64,000 nucleotides of DNA from Erythrobacter donghaensis. Lineage in GTDB: Bacteria; Pseudomonadota; Alphaproteobacteria; Sphingomonadales; Sphingomonadaceae. Every line of letters starts with the position of its first letter. The first letter of the stretch is position 1. Both the position numbers and the translations under genes were made by a program. The notes below the pieces were generated by a model that worked only from the letters and a program-made list of their open reading frames with translations, searched no databases and was not told the origin of the DNA. The stretch spans positions 1 to 64,000 of the forward strand of contig NZ_MUYG01000011.1 of the NCBI RefSeq assembly GCF_002155425.1, in the 5' to 3' direction. Below are positions 52,654-62,042 of this stretch, piece by piece.

Positions 52654-53427
52654 CTACTTGCCCGTCCAGTTGGGCTTGCGCTTTTCGGCGAAAGCCGCCG
52701 CACCTTCGCGCGCGTCGTGGCTGACGAAGACCGGGCCGATCAGCGCGCCCTGCTTGGCGTAGCGTTCGTCCATCGCCCAGCCGCGCGACTGCTTCATGAC
52801 TTGCTTGGACACCTTGACCGCCAGCGGGCCGTTGGCCGCGATTCGCGCGGCAAGCGCCTTGGCCGCATCGAGCGCCGATCCTTCGGTGATTTCGTTGATC
52901 AGGCCGAGCTGGTAGGCGCGCTCCGCCCCGATGAAATCGCCGGTCAGCGCCAGTTCCATCGCGATCCGCTCGGGGATCTGGTCGGGCAGCATCATCACAC
53001 CGCCCGCCGCCGCGACGAGGCCGCGCTTCACTTCGGGAATGCCGAATTTGGCGCCCGCATGGGCGACCACCAGATCACAGGCGATCATCAGCTCGAGACC
53101 GCCTGCCAGCGCATAGCCTTCGACAGCGGCAATCAGCGGCTTGGCGGGCGAGGCCTGCACTACGCCGCCGAACCCCTTGCCTTCGACTGAGGGGCTGTCG
53201 CCGCGCAGGAAGCCCTTCAGATCCATGCCCGAACAGAACGTGCCGCCCGCCCCTGTCAGAATGCCGACGCGCAGGTCGTCTTCAGCGTCGAGCCGCTCCA
53301 TCGCCGCGGCGATGCCCTCGGCCGCGGCCTTGGTCATCGCGTTCTTGGCTTCGGGGCGGTTGATGGTGACGATGAGGACGCCGTCCTCGACTTCAGTCAG
53401 CACTTCGGGCGCAGCGGTCTCGCTCAC
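52654..53427 (-). CDS. Enoyl-CoA hydratase/isomerase (crotonase family)
   Basis: A 257-residue crotonase. VLIVTINRPEAKNAMTKAAAEGIAAAMERLD, the oxyanion-hole segment GTFCSGMDLKGFLRG and EGYALAGGLELMIACDLVVA are diagnostic. One catalytic-position Glu of typical hydratases is not clearly placed (PEVKRGLVAAAGG), so hydration, isomerisation or another crotonase reaction is possible. It lies upstream of the dehydrogenase gene on the same strand with parS between them, and is divergent from the thiolase gene. Confidence 0.88.
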   Translation of the reverse strand: MSETAAPEVLTEVEDGVLIVTINRPEAKNAMTKAAAEGIAAAMERLDAEDDLRVGILTGAGGTFCSGMDLKGFLRGDSPSVEGKGFGGVVQASPAKPLIAAVEGYALAGGLELMIACDLVVAHAGAKFGIPEVKRGLVAAAGGVMMLPDQIPERIAMELALTGDFIGAERAYQLGLINEITEGSALDAAKALAARIAANGPLAVKVSKQVMKQSRGWAMDERYAKQGALIGPVFVSHDAREGAAAFAEKRKPNWTGK

Positions 53428-53544
53428 AGGTCTCTCTCCCTATCGAAATTGCCATTGCGTTTCGAAACGCAATTCTTGTGCGAGTGGTGCAGCCGGTTTA
53501 CGTGACCGTCAACCGCATTTTCGCTACATCGGGAGAGGATCATC

Positions 53545-54813
53545 ATGGCCGAAGCCTATATCATCGACGCAGTGCGCACCCCGCGCGGGATCGGCAAGCA
53601 GGGCAAGGGCGCGCTGGCCGCGCAGCACCCGCAGCACCTCGCCGCGACGGTGCTGAAGGCGATCAAGGACCGCAACAATCTCGACACCAAGACCGTCGAT
53701 GACGTGATCTGGTCGGTCAGCACGCAGGACGGGATGCAGGCGGGCGACATGGGCCGCATGGCGGCGCTCGATGCGGGCTATGACATTACCTCGTCCGGCA
53801 CCACGCTCGACCGTTTCTGCGGCGGCGGCATCACCAGCGTCGCGCTCGCCGCCGCGCAGGTGATGAGCGGGATGGAGGATTGCGTCGTCGCGGGCGGCAC
53901 CGAGATGATGAGCCTCACCGCCGCGATGAGCCAGGAGAAGATGCGCGCCGGGATCAAGCCGCCGATGATGGGCAGCTACAACCAGCGGCTCCAGCAGGTG
54001 CACCCGCAGTCGCACCAGGGCATTTGCGGCGATGCGATTGCCTCGATGGAGGGCTTCACCCGCGAAGACCTCGACGAAGTCGGCTACCGGTCGCAGCAGC
54101 GCGCCGCCGAGGCGATCAGCGAGAACCGGTTCGCCAAGTCGGTGGTGCCGGTTGTCGCTGACGATGGCACGGTGCTGCTCGACCGCGAGGAATATCCGCG
54201 CCCGCAGACCACCCGCGAGGACCTCGCCAAGCTCGAACCCGCCTTCCCGAAGATCGCCGACGTTCCGCTCGACGAGCAGGGCACGACCTTCCGCAAGCTG
54301 ATCAACCAGAAGTATCCCGATCTGGAGATCAAGCACTTTCACCATGCCGGCAATTCCTCGGGCGTCGTGGACGGCGCGGCGGCGGTGCTGATCGCTTCGA
54401 AGGACTATGCGCAGAAGCATGGCCTCAAGCCGCGCGCGCGGATCTTGGCCACCGCCAACATGGGCGATGATCCGACGCTGATGCTGAATGCGCCGGTGCC
54501 GGCGGCGAAGAAGGTGCTGGCGAAGGCGGGGCTGACCACCGACGATATCGACCTCTATGAAATCAACGAGGCCTTCGCGGTCGTCGCCGCCAAGTTCGTG
54601 CGCGATCTCGGGCTCGACTGGGACAAGGTAAACGTCAACGGCGGCTCGATCGCCTTGGGCCACCCGATCGGCGCAACGGGCTCGATCCTGATCGGCACCG
54701 TGGTCGACGAACTCGAACGTCGCGGTGGGCGTTATGGCCTCGTCACGATGTGCGCTGCGGGCGGCATGGCCCCGGCGATCATCGTCGAGCGGGTCGAAGA
54801 CTTTGTCGACTGA
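53545..54813 (+). CDS. Acetyl-CoA C-acyltransferase (thiolase)
   Basis: A 422-residue thiolase. The active Cys is in [12 protein letters not shown] (about 92), with [29 protein letters not shown] (catalytic His) and the C-terminal Cys in [11 protein letters not shown]. It cleaves 3-oxoacyl-CoA in beta-oxidation or makes acetoacetyl-CoA. GGAGAGG precedes ATG 53545. Its end overlaps the start of the next gene by 11 bases. Together with the dehydrogenase and hydratase it supplies a nearly complete beta-oxidation cycle, lacking only a 3-hydroxyacyl-CoA dehydrogenase nearby. Confidence 0.9.
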   Translation: MAEAYIIDAVRTPRGIGKQGKGALAAQHPQHLAATVLKAIKDRNNLDTKTVDDVIWSVSTQDGMQAGDMGRMAALDAGYDITSSGTTLDRFCGGGITSVALAAAQVMSGMEDCVVAGGTEMMSLTAAMSQEKMRAGIKPPMMGSYNQRLQQVHPQSHQGICGDAIASMEGFTREDLDEVGYRSQQRAAEAISENRFAKSVVPVVADDGTVLLDREEYPRPQTTREDLAKLEPAFPKIADVPLDEQGTTFRKLINQKYPDLEIKHFHHAGNSSGVVDGAAAVLIASKDYAQKHGLKPRARILATANMGDDPTLMLNAPVPAAKKVLAKAGLTTDDIDLYEINEAFAVVAAKFVRDLGLDWDKVNVNGGSIALGHPIGATGSILIGTVVDELERRGGRYGLVTMCAAGGMAPAIIVERVEDFVD

Positions 54814-56341
54814 GGTTCCTGACAACACCCCCGTCATCATCGGCGTGGGGCAATATTCGGAGAGGGTGGGCGAGCCGGGCTACGAAGCCCTCTCCTATAT
54901 GGACCTCGCCGGACGGGCGCTGGCGGGGGCGATTGCGGATAGCGGGGCGAGCGGTGACGTGGCGCAGGCCATCGACACCCTCGCCGCGATCCGCGCCTTC
55001 GAGATGTCGCGGCCCGATCGCAAGCCGCCGTTCGGCGCGGCGAACAATGTGCCGAGGGCGATTGCCAAGCGGGTTGGGGCGAACCCGGCGCGGGCGATCC
55101 TGACGACCACGGGCGGGCAGACGAACCAGCAACTGGTGGGCGAGTTTGCCTCGGCCATCGCGGCGGGTGACAGCCGATGTGCGGTGATCGTCGGCTCGGA
55201 AGCGATCTCGACTGTGCTGGCGCTCACCGCCAAGGGTGAGACCCCCGACTGGTCGGAAGAGATTGGCGGCGACTTCGAAGATCAGGGCTTCGGCGTCGAG
55301 GAACTGATGGAGCCCGCTCTGTTCATGCACGGCGCGAGCGGGGCGATCCCGCTCTATGCGCTCGCCGAGAATGCCCGGCGGCATAGGCTGGGGATGGGGC
55401 TGGAGGAATACCGCCTCGAAATCGGCAAGCTGTTCGCGCCCTTTACCAAGGTGGCGGCGGCGAACCCGCACTCGGCGGCTCCAGTCGAGCGCACGGCGGA
55501 GGAACTCGCCACCGTCACCGACCGCAACCGCATCGTCGCCGAGCCCTATCCCCGCATGACCGTGGCGCGCGATCAGGTGAATCAGGCGGCGGCGGTGATT
55601 GTCGCTTCGGCGGGTCTGGCACGCGAACTCGGCGTGCCGGAGGATAAGTGGGTGCACATCCACGCCGTCACCGCCGCGACCGAGCTGAAGCTCTCGCAGC
55701 GGCCCGATCTGGCAGGCAACCCGGCCAGCCTAGCGAGTGTCGATGCGGCACTGGCGCGCGCGGGGAAGGGGATCGAGGCGATGCGCTACATCGACTTCTA
55801 TTCGTGCTTCGCGATCCTCGTCTTCAACCAGTGCGACCATTTCGGGCTGTCGGTGGACGACCCGCGCGGGCTGACACTGACGGGGGGCCTGCCGTTCTTC
55901 GGCGGGGCCGGGAACAACTACTCGGCCCACGCCATCGCCGAGGCGGTGCAGCGTGTGCGGGCCGACCGCGGCGCTTACGCGCTGGTGGGCGCGAATGGCG
56001 GCTGGATGAGCAAGTATGCGACCGGTATCTATTCGACTGAGCCTGCCGACTGGTCAGCCAATGACCGCTTCGCCGTGCTCCCCAAGGCCACCGACAAGGT
56101 GCCGCTGGCGAAGGAGCCGGTGGAGAGCGCGGTTGTGGAGACCTACACCATCAACCGCAGCACCAAGGGCGCCGAGGCGATCTTCATCGGTCGCTCCGAA
56201 GCGGGCGAGCGGGTGGTGGGCAATGCCGACCTGTCGGACGCCGCCACCGCCGATGCCTTCGAAAGCGGCGAGCCCTTCGGTAAACGCCTCGCCCTGACGC
56301 AGGACGAACGCGGGCGAACGGTGGGGCGGGTCATTTCCTGA
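54803..56341 (+). CDS. Thiolase-like acetyl-CoA acetyltransferase homologue
   Basis: A 512-residue member of the non-canonical thiolase/SCP2-type group. NTPVIIGVGQYSERVG, TTGGQTNQQLVGEFASAIAAGDS and VGSEAISTVLA take the place of the usual Cys motif region, and GGLPFFGGAGNNYSAHAIAEAVQ and GANGGWMSKYATGIYST are C-terminal family blocks. The normal DRFCGS-type Cys is absent, so it may not be a true thiolase. The start is TTG 54803, inside the thiolase gene end (11-bp overlap). A longer open frame upstream has no homology. Role is unclear. Confidence 0.72.
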   Translation: MSTEVPDNTPVIIGVGQYSERVGEPGYEALSYMDLAGRALAGAIADSGASGDVAQAIDTLAAIRAFEMSRPDRKPPFGAANNVPRAIAKRVGANPARAILTTTGGQTNQQLVGEFASAIAAGDSRCAVIVGSEAISTVLALTAKGETPDWSEEIGGDFEDQGFGVEELMEPALFMHGASGAIPLYALAENARRHRLGMGLEEYRLEIGKLFAPFTKVAAANPHSAAPVERTAEELATVTDRNRIVAEPYPRMTVARDQVNQAAAVIVASAGLARELGVPEDKWVHIHAVTAATELKLSQRPDLAGNPASLASVDAALARAGKGIEAMRYIDFYSCFAILVFNQCDHFGLSVDDPRGLTLTGGLPFFGGAGNNYSAHAIAEAVQRVRADRGAYALVGANGGWMSKYATGIYSTEPADWSANDRFAVLPKATDKVPLAKEPVESAVVETYTINRSTKGAEAIFIGRSEAGERVVGNADLSDAATADAFESGEPFGKRLALTQDERGRTVGRVIS

Positions 56342-56343
56342 CC

Positions 56344-56435
56344 CCGTTCGCCCTGAGCCTGTCGAAGGGCCGTTCTTCCTTTGCGAGCGAGCCTCAAGAA
56401 GAAGGACGGTGCTTCGACAAGCTCAGCACGAACGG
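56344..56435. repeat. Inverted-repeat element 3
   Basis: Left arm CCGTTCGCCCTGAGCCTGTC (56344 onward) and right arm GACAAGCTCAGCACGAACGG (56416-56435) pair as an imperfect long hairpin separating the convergent thiolase-like and CMD-family genes. The outer CCGTTCG/CGAACGG ends match. Confidence 0.65.
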
Positions 56436-56438
56436 AGT

Positions 56439-57080
56439 TCATTCCTTCCGTCGCCCTCCCAGAAAATCCAGCGCGTCGAAGCCCTCGGGCGCCGCGACCT
56501 CCACCACCGGATCGTCGCGGTCATCGAATTCGGTGCGCAGCGCCCGGCTCATGATCGCGTGCATGTGGTAGAGGCAGGTGATGTAGGTGAGCTCGAGGAT
56601 TTCTTCGTCGCTGAACGCCGCTTTCACCTCGGCGAACAGCGCGTCCGGCACGCGCCCGCCGTGGCACACCAGCCGGTCGGCATAGGCGAGGACAAGGCGC
56701 TCCTTCGCGTCGAACACATCAGCGGTCTGCCACACCGGCAGCGCCGCGATCTTCGCCTCGCTTACCCCAAGCCCGCGCAAGGATTTGCAGTGCTGCGAGA
56801 AGACGAACTGCGAGCCGGTTGCCCATCCCGACCAGGTCTGGCCCAATTCCCGCAGCACCGGATCGAGCTTGCGATCCGGCGATCGGTAATAGGCAAACCC
56901 TTGCGCGGCGTGGCGCAGCGTGTCTGGGGAGTTCGCAAACACCGTCCACCAATCGCCCCGCGTGCCGGTGGCGGTGCCGGGCTCGGCGACGGGATCGCGC
57001 TCCCCGAACAGCTGGGCATAGAGCGGCTGGGCGACCTTCGCGTCCGCTTCGGCGCGGGGGACTTCCCTCAGGCGCGGCAT
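56439..57080 (-). CDS. Carboxymuconolactone decarboxylase/AhpD-like protein
   Basis: A 213-residue helical protein of the CMD/AhpD superfamily. FVFSQHCKSLRGLGVSEAKIAAL carries the characteristic Cys and neighbouring helix, and ELTYITCLYHMHAIMSRALRTE is the C-terminal helix. Only one Cys of the AhpD CxxC pair is present, so peroxidase chemistry is unlikely. Its ATG overlaps the stop of the VOC gene by one base (TGATG), so the two are coupled. Substrate unknown. Confidence 0.78.
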   Translation of the reverse strand: MPRLREVPRAEADAKVAQPLYAQLFGERDPVAEPGTATGTRGDWWTVFANSPDTLRHAAQGFAYYRSPDRKLDPVLRELGQTWSGWATGSQFVFSQHCKSLRGLGVSEAKIAALPVWQTADVFDAKERLVLAYADRLVCHGGRVPDALFAEVKAAFSDEEILELTYITCLYHMHAIMSRALRTEFDDRDDPVVEVAAPEGFDALDFLGGRRKE

Positions 57081-57607
57081 CAGGCGTCCTCCGCCAGCGT
57101 CGCCGGGGCGTGGCGCACATCCTCCGGCCCGAAGCTGCGGGTGGTCGCGGCGAATTCCAGCATGATACCGTTCGGATCGGTGAAATAGACGGAGCGCACG
57201 AACACCCCTTCGTGCGTCTCGCGCGCATAGCCCGAGGGACTGTCGTCATGGTTGAACACCATATGCGTGTGCGGCACGCCCGCCGACTCCAGCCGCTCCA
57301 GCGCCGCTTCCAGCTCGGCCTCCTCCATGTCGAAGGCGAGGTGGTTCATCGAGCCCACGGCTGTCTTGGCGTCGAAGGGAAACTTCTTCACCGAGGCAAT
57401 CCCCGGCGCGGCGGGCGGCGCGTCGGCCCACCAGAAGAACGCCACTGCATTGCCCCCGCCGCAGTCGAAGAAGAAATGCTGGCCGCCGTCAGGCAGCTCC
57501 ACCGTCTTGAACAGCGGCATGTGCAGCACCTCGCTGTAGAACCGCGTCGTCTCGGCCATGTCGCGGCAGACCAGCGCGATGTGGTTGATGCCCTTGGTTC
57601 TGATCAT
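57080..57607 (-). CDS. VOC (glyoxalase/dioxygenase) family protein A
   Basis: A 175-residue metal-dependent VOC fold protein. GINHIALVCRDMAETTRFYSEVLHM starts the first module; metal-position His (NHIALV), HFFFDCGGGNAVAFFW, GSMNHLAFDMEEAE and VYFTDPNGIMLEFAA (Glu) are visible. ATG 57607 has GAGGAGAG upstream. It forms a minus-strand pair with the CMD-family gene and is divergent from hpd over 126 bp holding a strong palindrome. Confidence 0.83.
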   Translation of the reverse strand: MIRTKGINHIALVCRDMAETTRFYSEVLHMPLFKTVELPDGGQHFFFDCGGGNAVAFFWWADAPPAAPGIASVKKFPFDAKTAVGSMNHLAFDMEEAELEAALERLESAGVPHTHMVFNHDDSPSGYARETHEGVFVRSVYFTDPNGIMLEFAATTRSFGPEDVRHAPATLAEDA

Positions 57608-57686
57608 CGCCTCTCTCCTCTGATCGCGCAAAACTGCCCGCTTCCCGCGCGGCTGGCAATGCTTGCGCGAATCGTCACTTTCGGGT

Positions 57687-57710
57687 AGATGGTTTCAATT
57701 GAAACTATCT
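57687..57710. promoter_or_regulatory. Palindromic operator upstream of hpd
   Basis: GTTTCAATTGAAAC (57692-57705) is a perfect 14-bp palindrome extended by AGAT and ATCT arms to 22 of 24 symmetric bases. It lies 24 bp before the hpd start and 80 bp before the VOC gene, suiting a dimeric (for example MarR-type) repressor for both directions. Confidence 0.65.
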
Positions 57711-57733
57711 TGCAGCCGCAGGGGATCGCCGCC

Positions 57734-58864
57734 ATGAATGCACCGACCACCAACGCCTCGGGCACAGACCTGTTCGACAATCCCACCGGGCTCGACGGGT
57801 TTGAGTTCGTCGAATTCTGCGCGCCGGAAAAGGGCGTGCTGGAGCCGGTGTTCGAAGCGATGGGCTTCACCCGCGTGGCGCAGCACCGCTCGAAGGACGT
57901 GCACCTGTGGCGGCAGGGCGGCATCAACCTCATCGCCAATTACGAGCCCAAGAGCGCCGCTTGGTACTTCGCGCGCGAGCACGGGCCTTCGGCCTGCGGC
58001 ATGGCCTTTCGCGTGCGTGACGCTGCCGCGGCTTATGATCATCTGATCGCCAAAGGTGCAGAGCCCGTTGCCGTGCAGACCGGGGTGATGGAATTGCGCA
58101 TCCCAGCCATTCGCGGCATCGGCGGCGCGATCCTCTATCTGGTCGACCGCTACGAGGGCGCTGGCAGCGGCAACGGCCTCACCATCTACGACATCGATTT
58201 CGAATATCTGCCCGGTGTCGAGAAGCACCCAGAAGGCGCGGGCTTCCACACCATCGATCACCTCACCCACAACGTCTATGGCGGGCGGATGAAGTATTGG
58301 GCGGATTACTACGAGACCCTGTTCAACTTCCGCGAGATCCGTTTCTTCGACATCAAGGGCGAATATACCGGCCTCACCTCCAAGGCGCTGACCGCGCCCG
58401 ACGGGAAGATCCGCATCCCGCTCAACGAAGAGGGCGAAGGCGGGAAAGGCCAGATCGAGGAGTTCCTGCGCGCCTTCAATGGCGAGGGCATCCAGCATAT
58501 CGCCCTTATTTGCGACGATCTCCCGGCCTGCTGGGATCGTCTGCAAAAGCTCGGCGTGCCTTTCATGACCGCGCCGCCTGCGACCTATTACGAGATGCTC
58601 GAAGGGCGCCTGCCCGGCCACGGCGAGGATGTGGACGCGCTCAAGATGCGCGGCATCCTGCTCGACGGAACGACCGAGGGCGGCAGCCCCCGCCTCCTCC
58701 TGCAAATCTTCGCGCAGGCGCAGGTCGGGCCGGTGTTCTTCGAATTCATCCAGCGCAAGGGCGACGAGGGCTTCGGCGAGGGCAATTTCAAGGCCCTGTT
58801 CGAGAGCATGGAGCGCGACCAGATCCAGCGCGGTGTGCTCACGGTTGAGGAGCCTGCGGAATGA
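57734..58864 (+). CDS. hpd: 4-hydroxyphenylpyruvate dioxygenase
   Basis: Iron enzyme making homogentisate from 4-hydroxyphenylpyruvate in tyrosine breakdown. It has two VOC halves: [23 protein letters not shown] and the catalytic half [51 protein letters not shown] and [27 protein letters not shown], giving the 2-His-1-Glu iron site. Met16 of the longer frame (57734) is chosen because of CAGGGGA upstream and the operator spacing. Homogentisate dioxygenase is not present. The next gene overlaps by four bases. Confidence 0.92.
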   Translation: MNAPTTNASGTDLFDNPTGLDGFEFVEFCAPEKGVLEPVFEAMGFTRVAQHRSKDVHLWRQGGINLIANYEPKSAAWYFAREHGPSACGMAFRVRDAAAAYDHLIAKGAEPVAVQTGVMELRIPAIRGIGGAILYLVDRYEGAGSGNGLTIYDIDFEYLPGVEKHPEGAGFHTIDHLTHNVYGGRMKYWADYYETLFNFREIRFFDIKGEYTGLTSKALTAPDGKIRIPLNEEGEGGKGQIEEFLRAFNGEGIQHIALICDDLPACWDRLQKLGVPFMTAPPATYYEMLEGRLPGHGEDVDALKMRGILLDGTTEGGSPRLLLQIFAQAQVGPVFFEFIQRKGDEGFGEGNFKALFESMERDQIQRGVLTVEEPAE

Positions 58865-59427
58865 GCCACCCCGTCAACCTCGCCGGAATTCACCACGCCG
58901 CCTACCGCTGCAAGGACGCCAAGGAGACGGTGGAATGGTACGCCCGCGTGCTCGGCATGACCTACACCACCGCCTTTGCCGAGGATCACGTACCCTCGAC
59001 CGGCGAGTATGATCCCTACATGCACATCTTCCTCGATGCGGGGAACGGCAACATTCTGGCGTTCTTCGAGCTGCCGAACCAACCCGAGATGGGCAAGGAC
59101 CCCAACACCCCGCAATGGGTGCAGCATCTGGCGCTGAAGGTGCCTTCCGAGGAAGCGCTGCTGGCCGCCAAGGCGCATATCGAAGGGCAGGGCATTGATG
59201 TGCTCGGCCCGACGCATCACGGGATCTTCAAGTCGATCTATTTCTTCGACCCCAACGGCCACCGCGTGGAGCTGGCCGCCGATATCGGCACCCCCGATCA
59301 ATACGCCGAACTCGCCCGCGTCGCCCCGGTGATGCTGGAGGAATGGTCGCAGACCAAGAAAGCACCGCGCCACGCTGACTGGCTGCATGAATTGGCGCGG
59401 GCGGAACACGCGGCGAAGGGCGAATAA
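58861..59427 (+). CDS. VOC family protein B
   Basis: A 188-residue VOC protein: [58 protein letters not shown] and [17 protein letters not shown] give the His and Glu metal positions. It overlaps hpd by four bases (ATGA), so both are made together and its job is probably in the same pathway, perhaps on a ring-opened or quinone-like product. The substrate is not known. Confidence 0.83.
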   Translation: MSHPVNLAGIHHAAYRCKDAKETVEWYARVLGMTYTTAFAEDHVPSTGEYDPYMHIFLDAGNGNILAFFELPNQPEMGKDPNTPQWVQHLALKVPSEEALLAAKAHIEGQGIDVLGPTHHGIFKSIYFFDPNGHRVELAADIGTPDQYAELARVAPVMLEEWSQTKKAPRHADWLHELARAEHAAKGE

Positions 59428-59437
59428 CTCCTCGACG

Positions 59438-59523
59438 CCTCCCCGGACTTGATCCGGGGCCCCGCTGCCTTGTTCGGCGCCCGATTACCGAGAAAGCGGG
59501 GTCCCGGGTCAAGCCCGGGAAGG
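59438..59523. repeat. Inverted-repeat element 4
   Basis: Left arm CCTCCCCGGACTTGATCCGG (59438 onward) and right arm CCCGGGTCAAGCCCGGGAAGG (59503-59523, given here as the end of the arm) pair as an imperfect long hairpin after the VOC gene. It resembles element 1 in layout (GGACTTGA-type core). Confidence 0.6.
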
Positions 59524-59625
59524 CGGAAAGGCTCGACGTCCGCTGCGCCCCTTGCGTCCTCCCTAAAGGGAAGGGGCTAAGTGTTTTGATCCAGCGCAAA
59601 GCCTGATCGCGTCCTCTCCCCCACC

Positions 59626-59639
59626 TTGAGCCAACTCAA
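59626..59639. promoter_or_regulatory. FNR-type box before bchE
   Basis: TTGA-N6-TCAA (TTGA 59626-59629, TCAA 59636-59639) fits the FNR/FnrL half-site pair. It is centred 24 bp before the bchE start, so close that it would suit repression or roadblock better than class II activation. It could also be just a hairpin. Confidence 0.4.
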
Positions 59640-59656
59640 GAGAGGGGATTCGGCCC

Positions 59657-61270
59657 ATGCGCATTCTGTTCGTTCATCCCAATTACCGCTCTGGCGGGGC
59701 CGAGATTGCGGGCACCTGGCCGCCTGCGTGGGTCGCCTATCTCTCCGGGCCGCTGCGGCGCGCGGGCTTTGACGACATCACCTTCATCGACGCGATGACC
59801 GAAGGCGTTTCGGACGAGGAACTCGCCCGGCGGATGGAGGAACTGCAGCCCGATTTCGTCGGCACCACCGCCATCACCCCCTCGATCTACGCCGCCGAGC
59901 GCGTGCTGGAGATCGCCGCGCTGCACGTACCGAACGCGGTGCGGGTACTGGGCGGCATCCATGCGACCTTCATGTACAGCCAAGTGCTCGCCGAAGCGCC
60001 GCATATCGACGTCATCGTGCGCGGCGAGGGGGAGACGATCGCAGTCGAACTCTGCACCGCGATTGCGCAAGGCCGCTGGCCGCAGGACGCGCGCCGGATC
60101 AAGGGCCTCGCCTTCCGCGAGGGCGACTCCATAGTCGCCACCGAAGCGGCGCCCACGATCAAGGACATGTCCACGATCAAGCCCGATTGGGATGTGCTCG
60201 ACTGGGACCAGTACACCTACATCCCGCTCGGCACCCGCGTCGCTATCCCCAACCTCGCGCGGGGATGCCCCTTCACCTGTTCGTTCTGCTCGCAGTGGAA
60301 GTTCTGGCGCGACTACCGCGTGCGCGATCCCAAGGATGTCGTCGACGAGATCGAGGAGCTGCACGAAAAGCACGGCGTCGGCTTCTTCATCCTCGCCGAC
60401 GAGGAGCCGAGCATCAATCGCAAGACCTTCGTGAGGTTCTGTCAGGAGCTGATCGACCGGGGCCTGCCCGACAAGGTGAAGTGGGGGATCAACACCCGCG
60501 TCACCGACATCTACCGCGACAAGGATTTGCTGCCTTTCTACCGCAAGGCCGGGCTTGTGCATGTCAGCCTCGGCACGGAAGCCGCCGCACAGATGAAGCT
60601 CGATCAATTCAACAAGGAAACCATGGTCGAGGAGAACAAGGAGGCGATCCGCCAGCTGCGCGAGGCCGACATCTTCGTCGAAGCGCAGTTCATCGTCGGG
60701 CTGGACAACGAGACGCCCGAGACGCTGGAGGACACCTTCCAGATGGCGTGGGACTGGCAGCCCGATCTCGCCAATTGGGCGATGTACACCCCCTGGCCCT
60801 ACACCCCGCTGTTCGAGACGCTGAAGGACAAGGTCGAGGTCCACGATTTCAGCAAGTACAACTTCGTCACCCCGATCATGAAGCCCGCCGCGATGGAGCG
60901 CGGTGAGCTGCTCGACGGGGTGATGAAGAACTATCGGCGGTTCTATATGAGGAAGGCGCTGTTCCACTATCCGTGGCGGGGCACGGGGTTCCGGCGGCGC
61001 TATCTGCTGGGGTGCCTGTGGGCCTTCCTGCGCGCCGGGTTCAAGCGCACCTTCTACGATCTCGGCAAGGCGGGCTATTGGGGGCCGCAGACGAAGAAGC
61101 AGCTCGACTGGCACTTCGATGAAAGCCGCCTCGCCTCCGCCGATGCCGCGACCGATTGGGAAACCAACGCCGACAAGGCCGCCATGGCGAAGGAACGCCG
61201 CGCGGCGGTGCGCGCGCAGATGAAGCAGCGGGGTGAAGCGCGCAAACGGGATCGGATCAATGTCGATTGA
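59657..61270 (+). CDS. bchE: Mg-protoporphyrin IX monomethyl ester cyclase, anaerobic (BchE)
   Basis: Cobalamin-dependent radical-SAM enzyme that forms the isocyclic ring of bacteriochlorophyll without oxygen. The N-terminus [33 protein letters not shown] start and B12-binding region are typical of BchE (about 1-150). The SAM cluster is [18 protein letters not shown] with Cys near 204, 208 and 211. C-terminal [26 protein letters not shown] and [14 protein letters not shown] complete the family. 537 residues, near normal length. Its stop overlaps bchJ by 11 bases. No other bch, crt or puf gene is in the window. Confidence 0.93.
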   Translation: MRILFVHPNYRSGGAEIAGTWPPAWVAYLSGPLRRAGFDDITFIDAMTEGVSDEELARRMEELQPDFVGTTAITPSIYAAERVLEIAALHVPNAVRVLGGIHATFMYSQVLAEAPHIDVIVRGEGETIAVELCTAIAQGRWPQDARRIKGLAFREGDSIVATEAAPTIKDMSTIKPDWDVLDWDQYTYIPLGTRVAIPNLARGCPFTCSFCSQWKFWRDYRVRDPKDVVDEIEELHEKHGVGFFILADEEPSINRKTFVRFCQELIDRGLPDKVKWGINTRVTDIYRDKDLLPFYRKAGLVHVSLGTEAAAQMKLDQFNKETMVEENKEAIRQLREADIFVEAQFIVGLDNETPETLEDTFQMAWDWQPDLANWAMYTPWPYTPLFETLKDKVEVHDFSKYNFVTPIMKPAAMERGELLDGVMKNYRRFYMRKALFHYPWRGTGFRRRYLLGCLWAFLRAGFKRTFYDLGKAGYWGPQTKKQLDWHFDESRLASADAATDWETNADKAAMAKERRAAVRAQMKQRGEARKRDRINVD

Positions 61271-61865
61271 GGCGCGGCTTCATGCGCGCCGCAAACCCGG
61301 TGCGCTGATAGGGCCCAACGCGGTATTGCAAGCCGTGGCGGTGATGGAAGAGCGGCTGGGCCATGCCGAAACCGCCGCCATCCTCGCCGATGCGCAGATC
61401 GCGCGGCTCCCCAGCGGCGAGCACATGATCCCCGAGATCGAGGCGCATCGCCTCCACCGCTGGCTGGCGCTGCACGATCCGATGGGGGCCTTGGTCATTG
61501 CCGAGGAAGCCGGCGCACGCACCGCCGACTACATCATCGCCAACCGCATCCCCCGCGCTGTGGTGTGGTCGCTGCGCCGCCTGCCTGCGATGCTCGCCGC
61601 GCCGCTGCTGATGGCGGCGATCCGCAAGCACGCCTGGACTTTCGTCGGTGCGGGCACCTTTGCTGCGGCAGGCGCGTGGCGCTTCACCATCGATCGCGCT
61701 CGCGCGGATGATCCGATGCCGCCGCCCGACAGCCTGTTTGGCTGGTATGCGGCGGTCTTCACCCGGCTCTACCGCGTGCTGGTCACGCCGGATTGCACAT
61801 GCGAGATCGACTCGGACGACGCGCCGCGCGGCCCCTCCCGAAGCTTTGCGATCCATCGGCGTTAA
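61260..61865 (+). CDS. bchJ: BchJ, 4-vinyl-reductase (V4R)-domain protein
   Basis: A 201-residue protein with a V4R domain, encoded beside bchE as in purple bacteria. Blocks: [73 protein letters not shown] and [23 protein letters not shown] C-terminal stretch. BchJ was once called 4-vinyl reductase; BciA/BciB do that reaction, and BchJ more likely helps carry porphyrin substrate between enzymes. Start ATG 61260 overlaps the bchE end by 11 bases. Confidence 0.85.
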   Translation: MSIEARLHARRKPGALIGPNAVLQAVAVMEERLGHAETAAILADAQIARLPSGEHMIPEIEAHRLHRWLALHDPMGALVIAEEAGARTADYIIANRIPRAVVWSLRRLPAMLAAPLLMAAIRKHAWTFVGAGTFAAAGAWRFTIDRARADDPMPPPDSLFGWYAAVFTRLYRVLVTPDCTCEIDSDDAPRGPSRSFAIHRR

Positions 61866-62042
61866 CCATGCGCCGCGCTGCGAGATAAACCCCGAAGGCC
61901 GCAGAAAAGCGCGATTTTGGACCTTTCTGGAGCCAGTGGCGTCATTGACTCGCCTGACTGTAGCAAATATCACACCGACCACGGCACATCCGGGTTAACG
62001 ACCCATTACGCCGTCCATAAGCAGTTCCGGGGGGGAAGCTGA

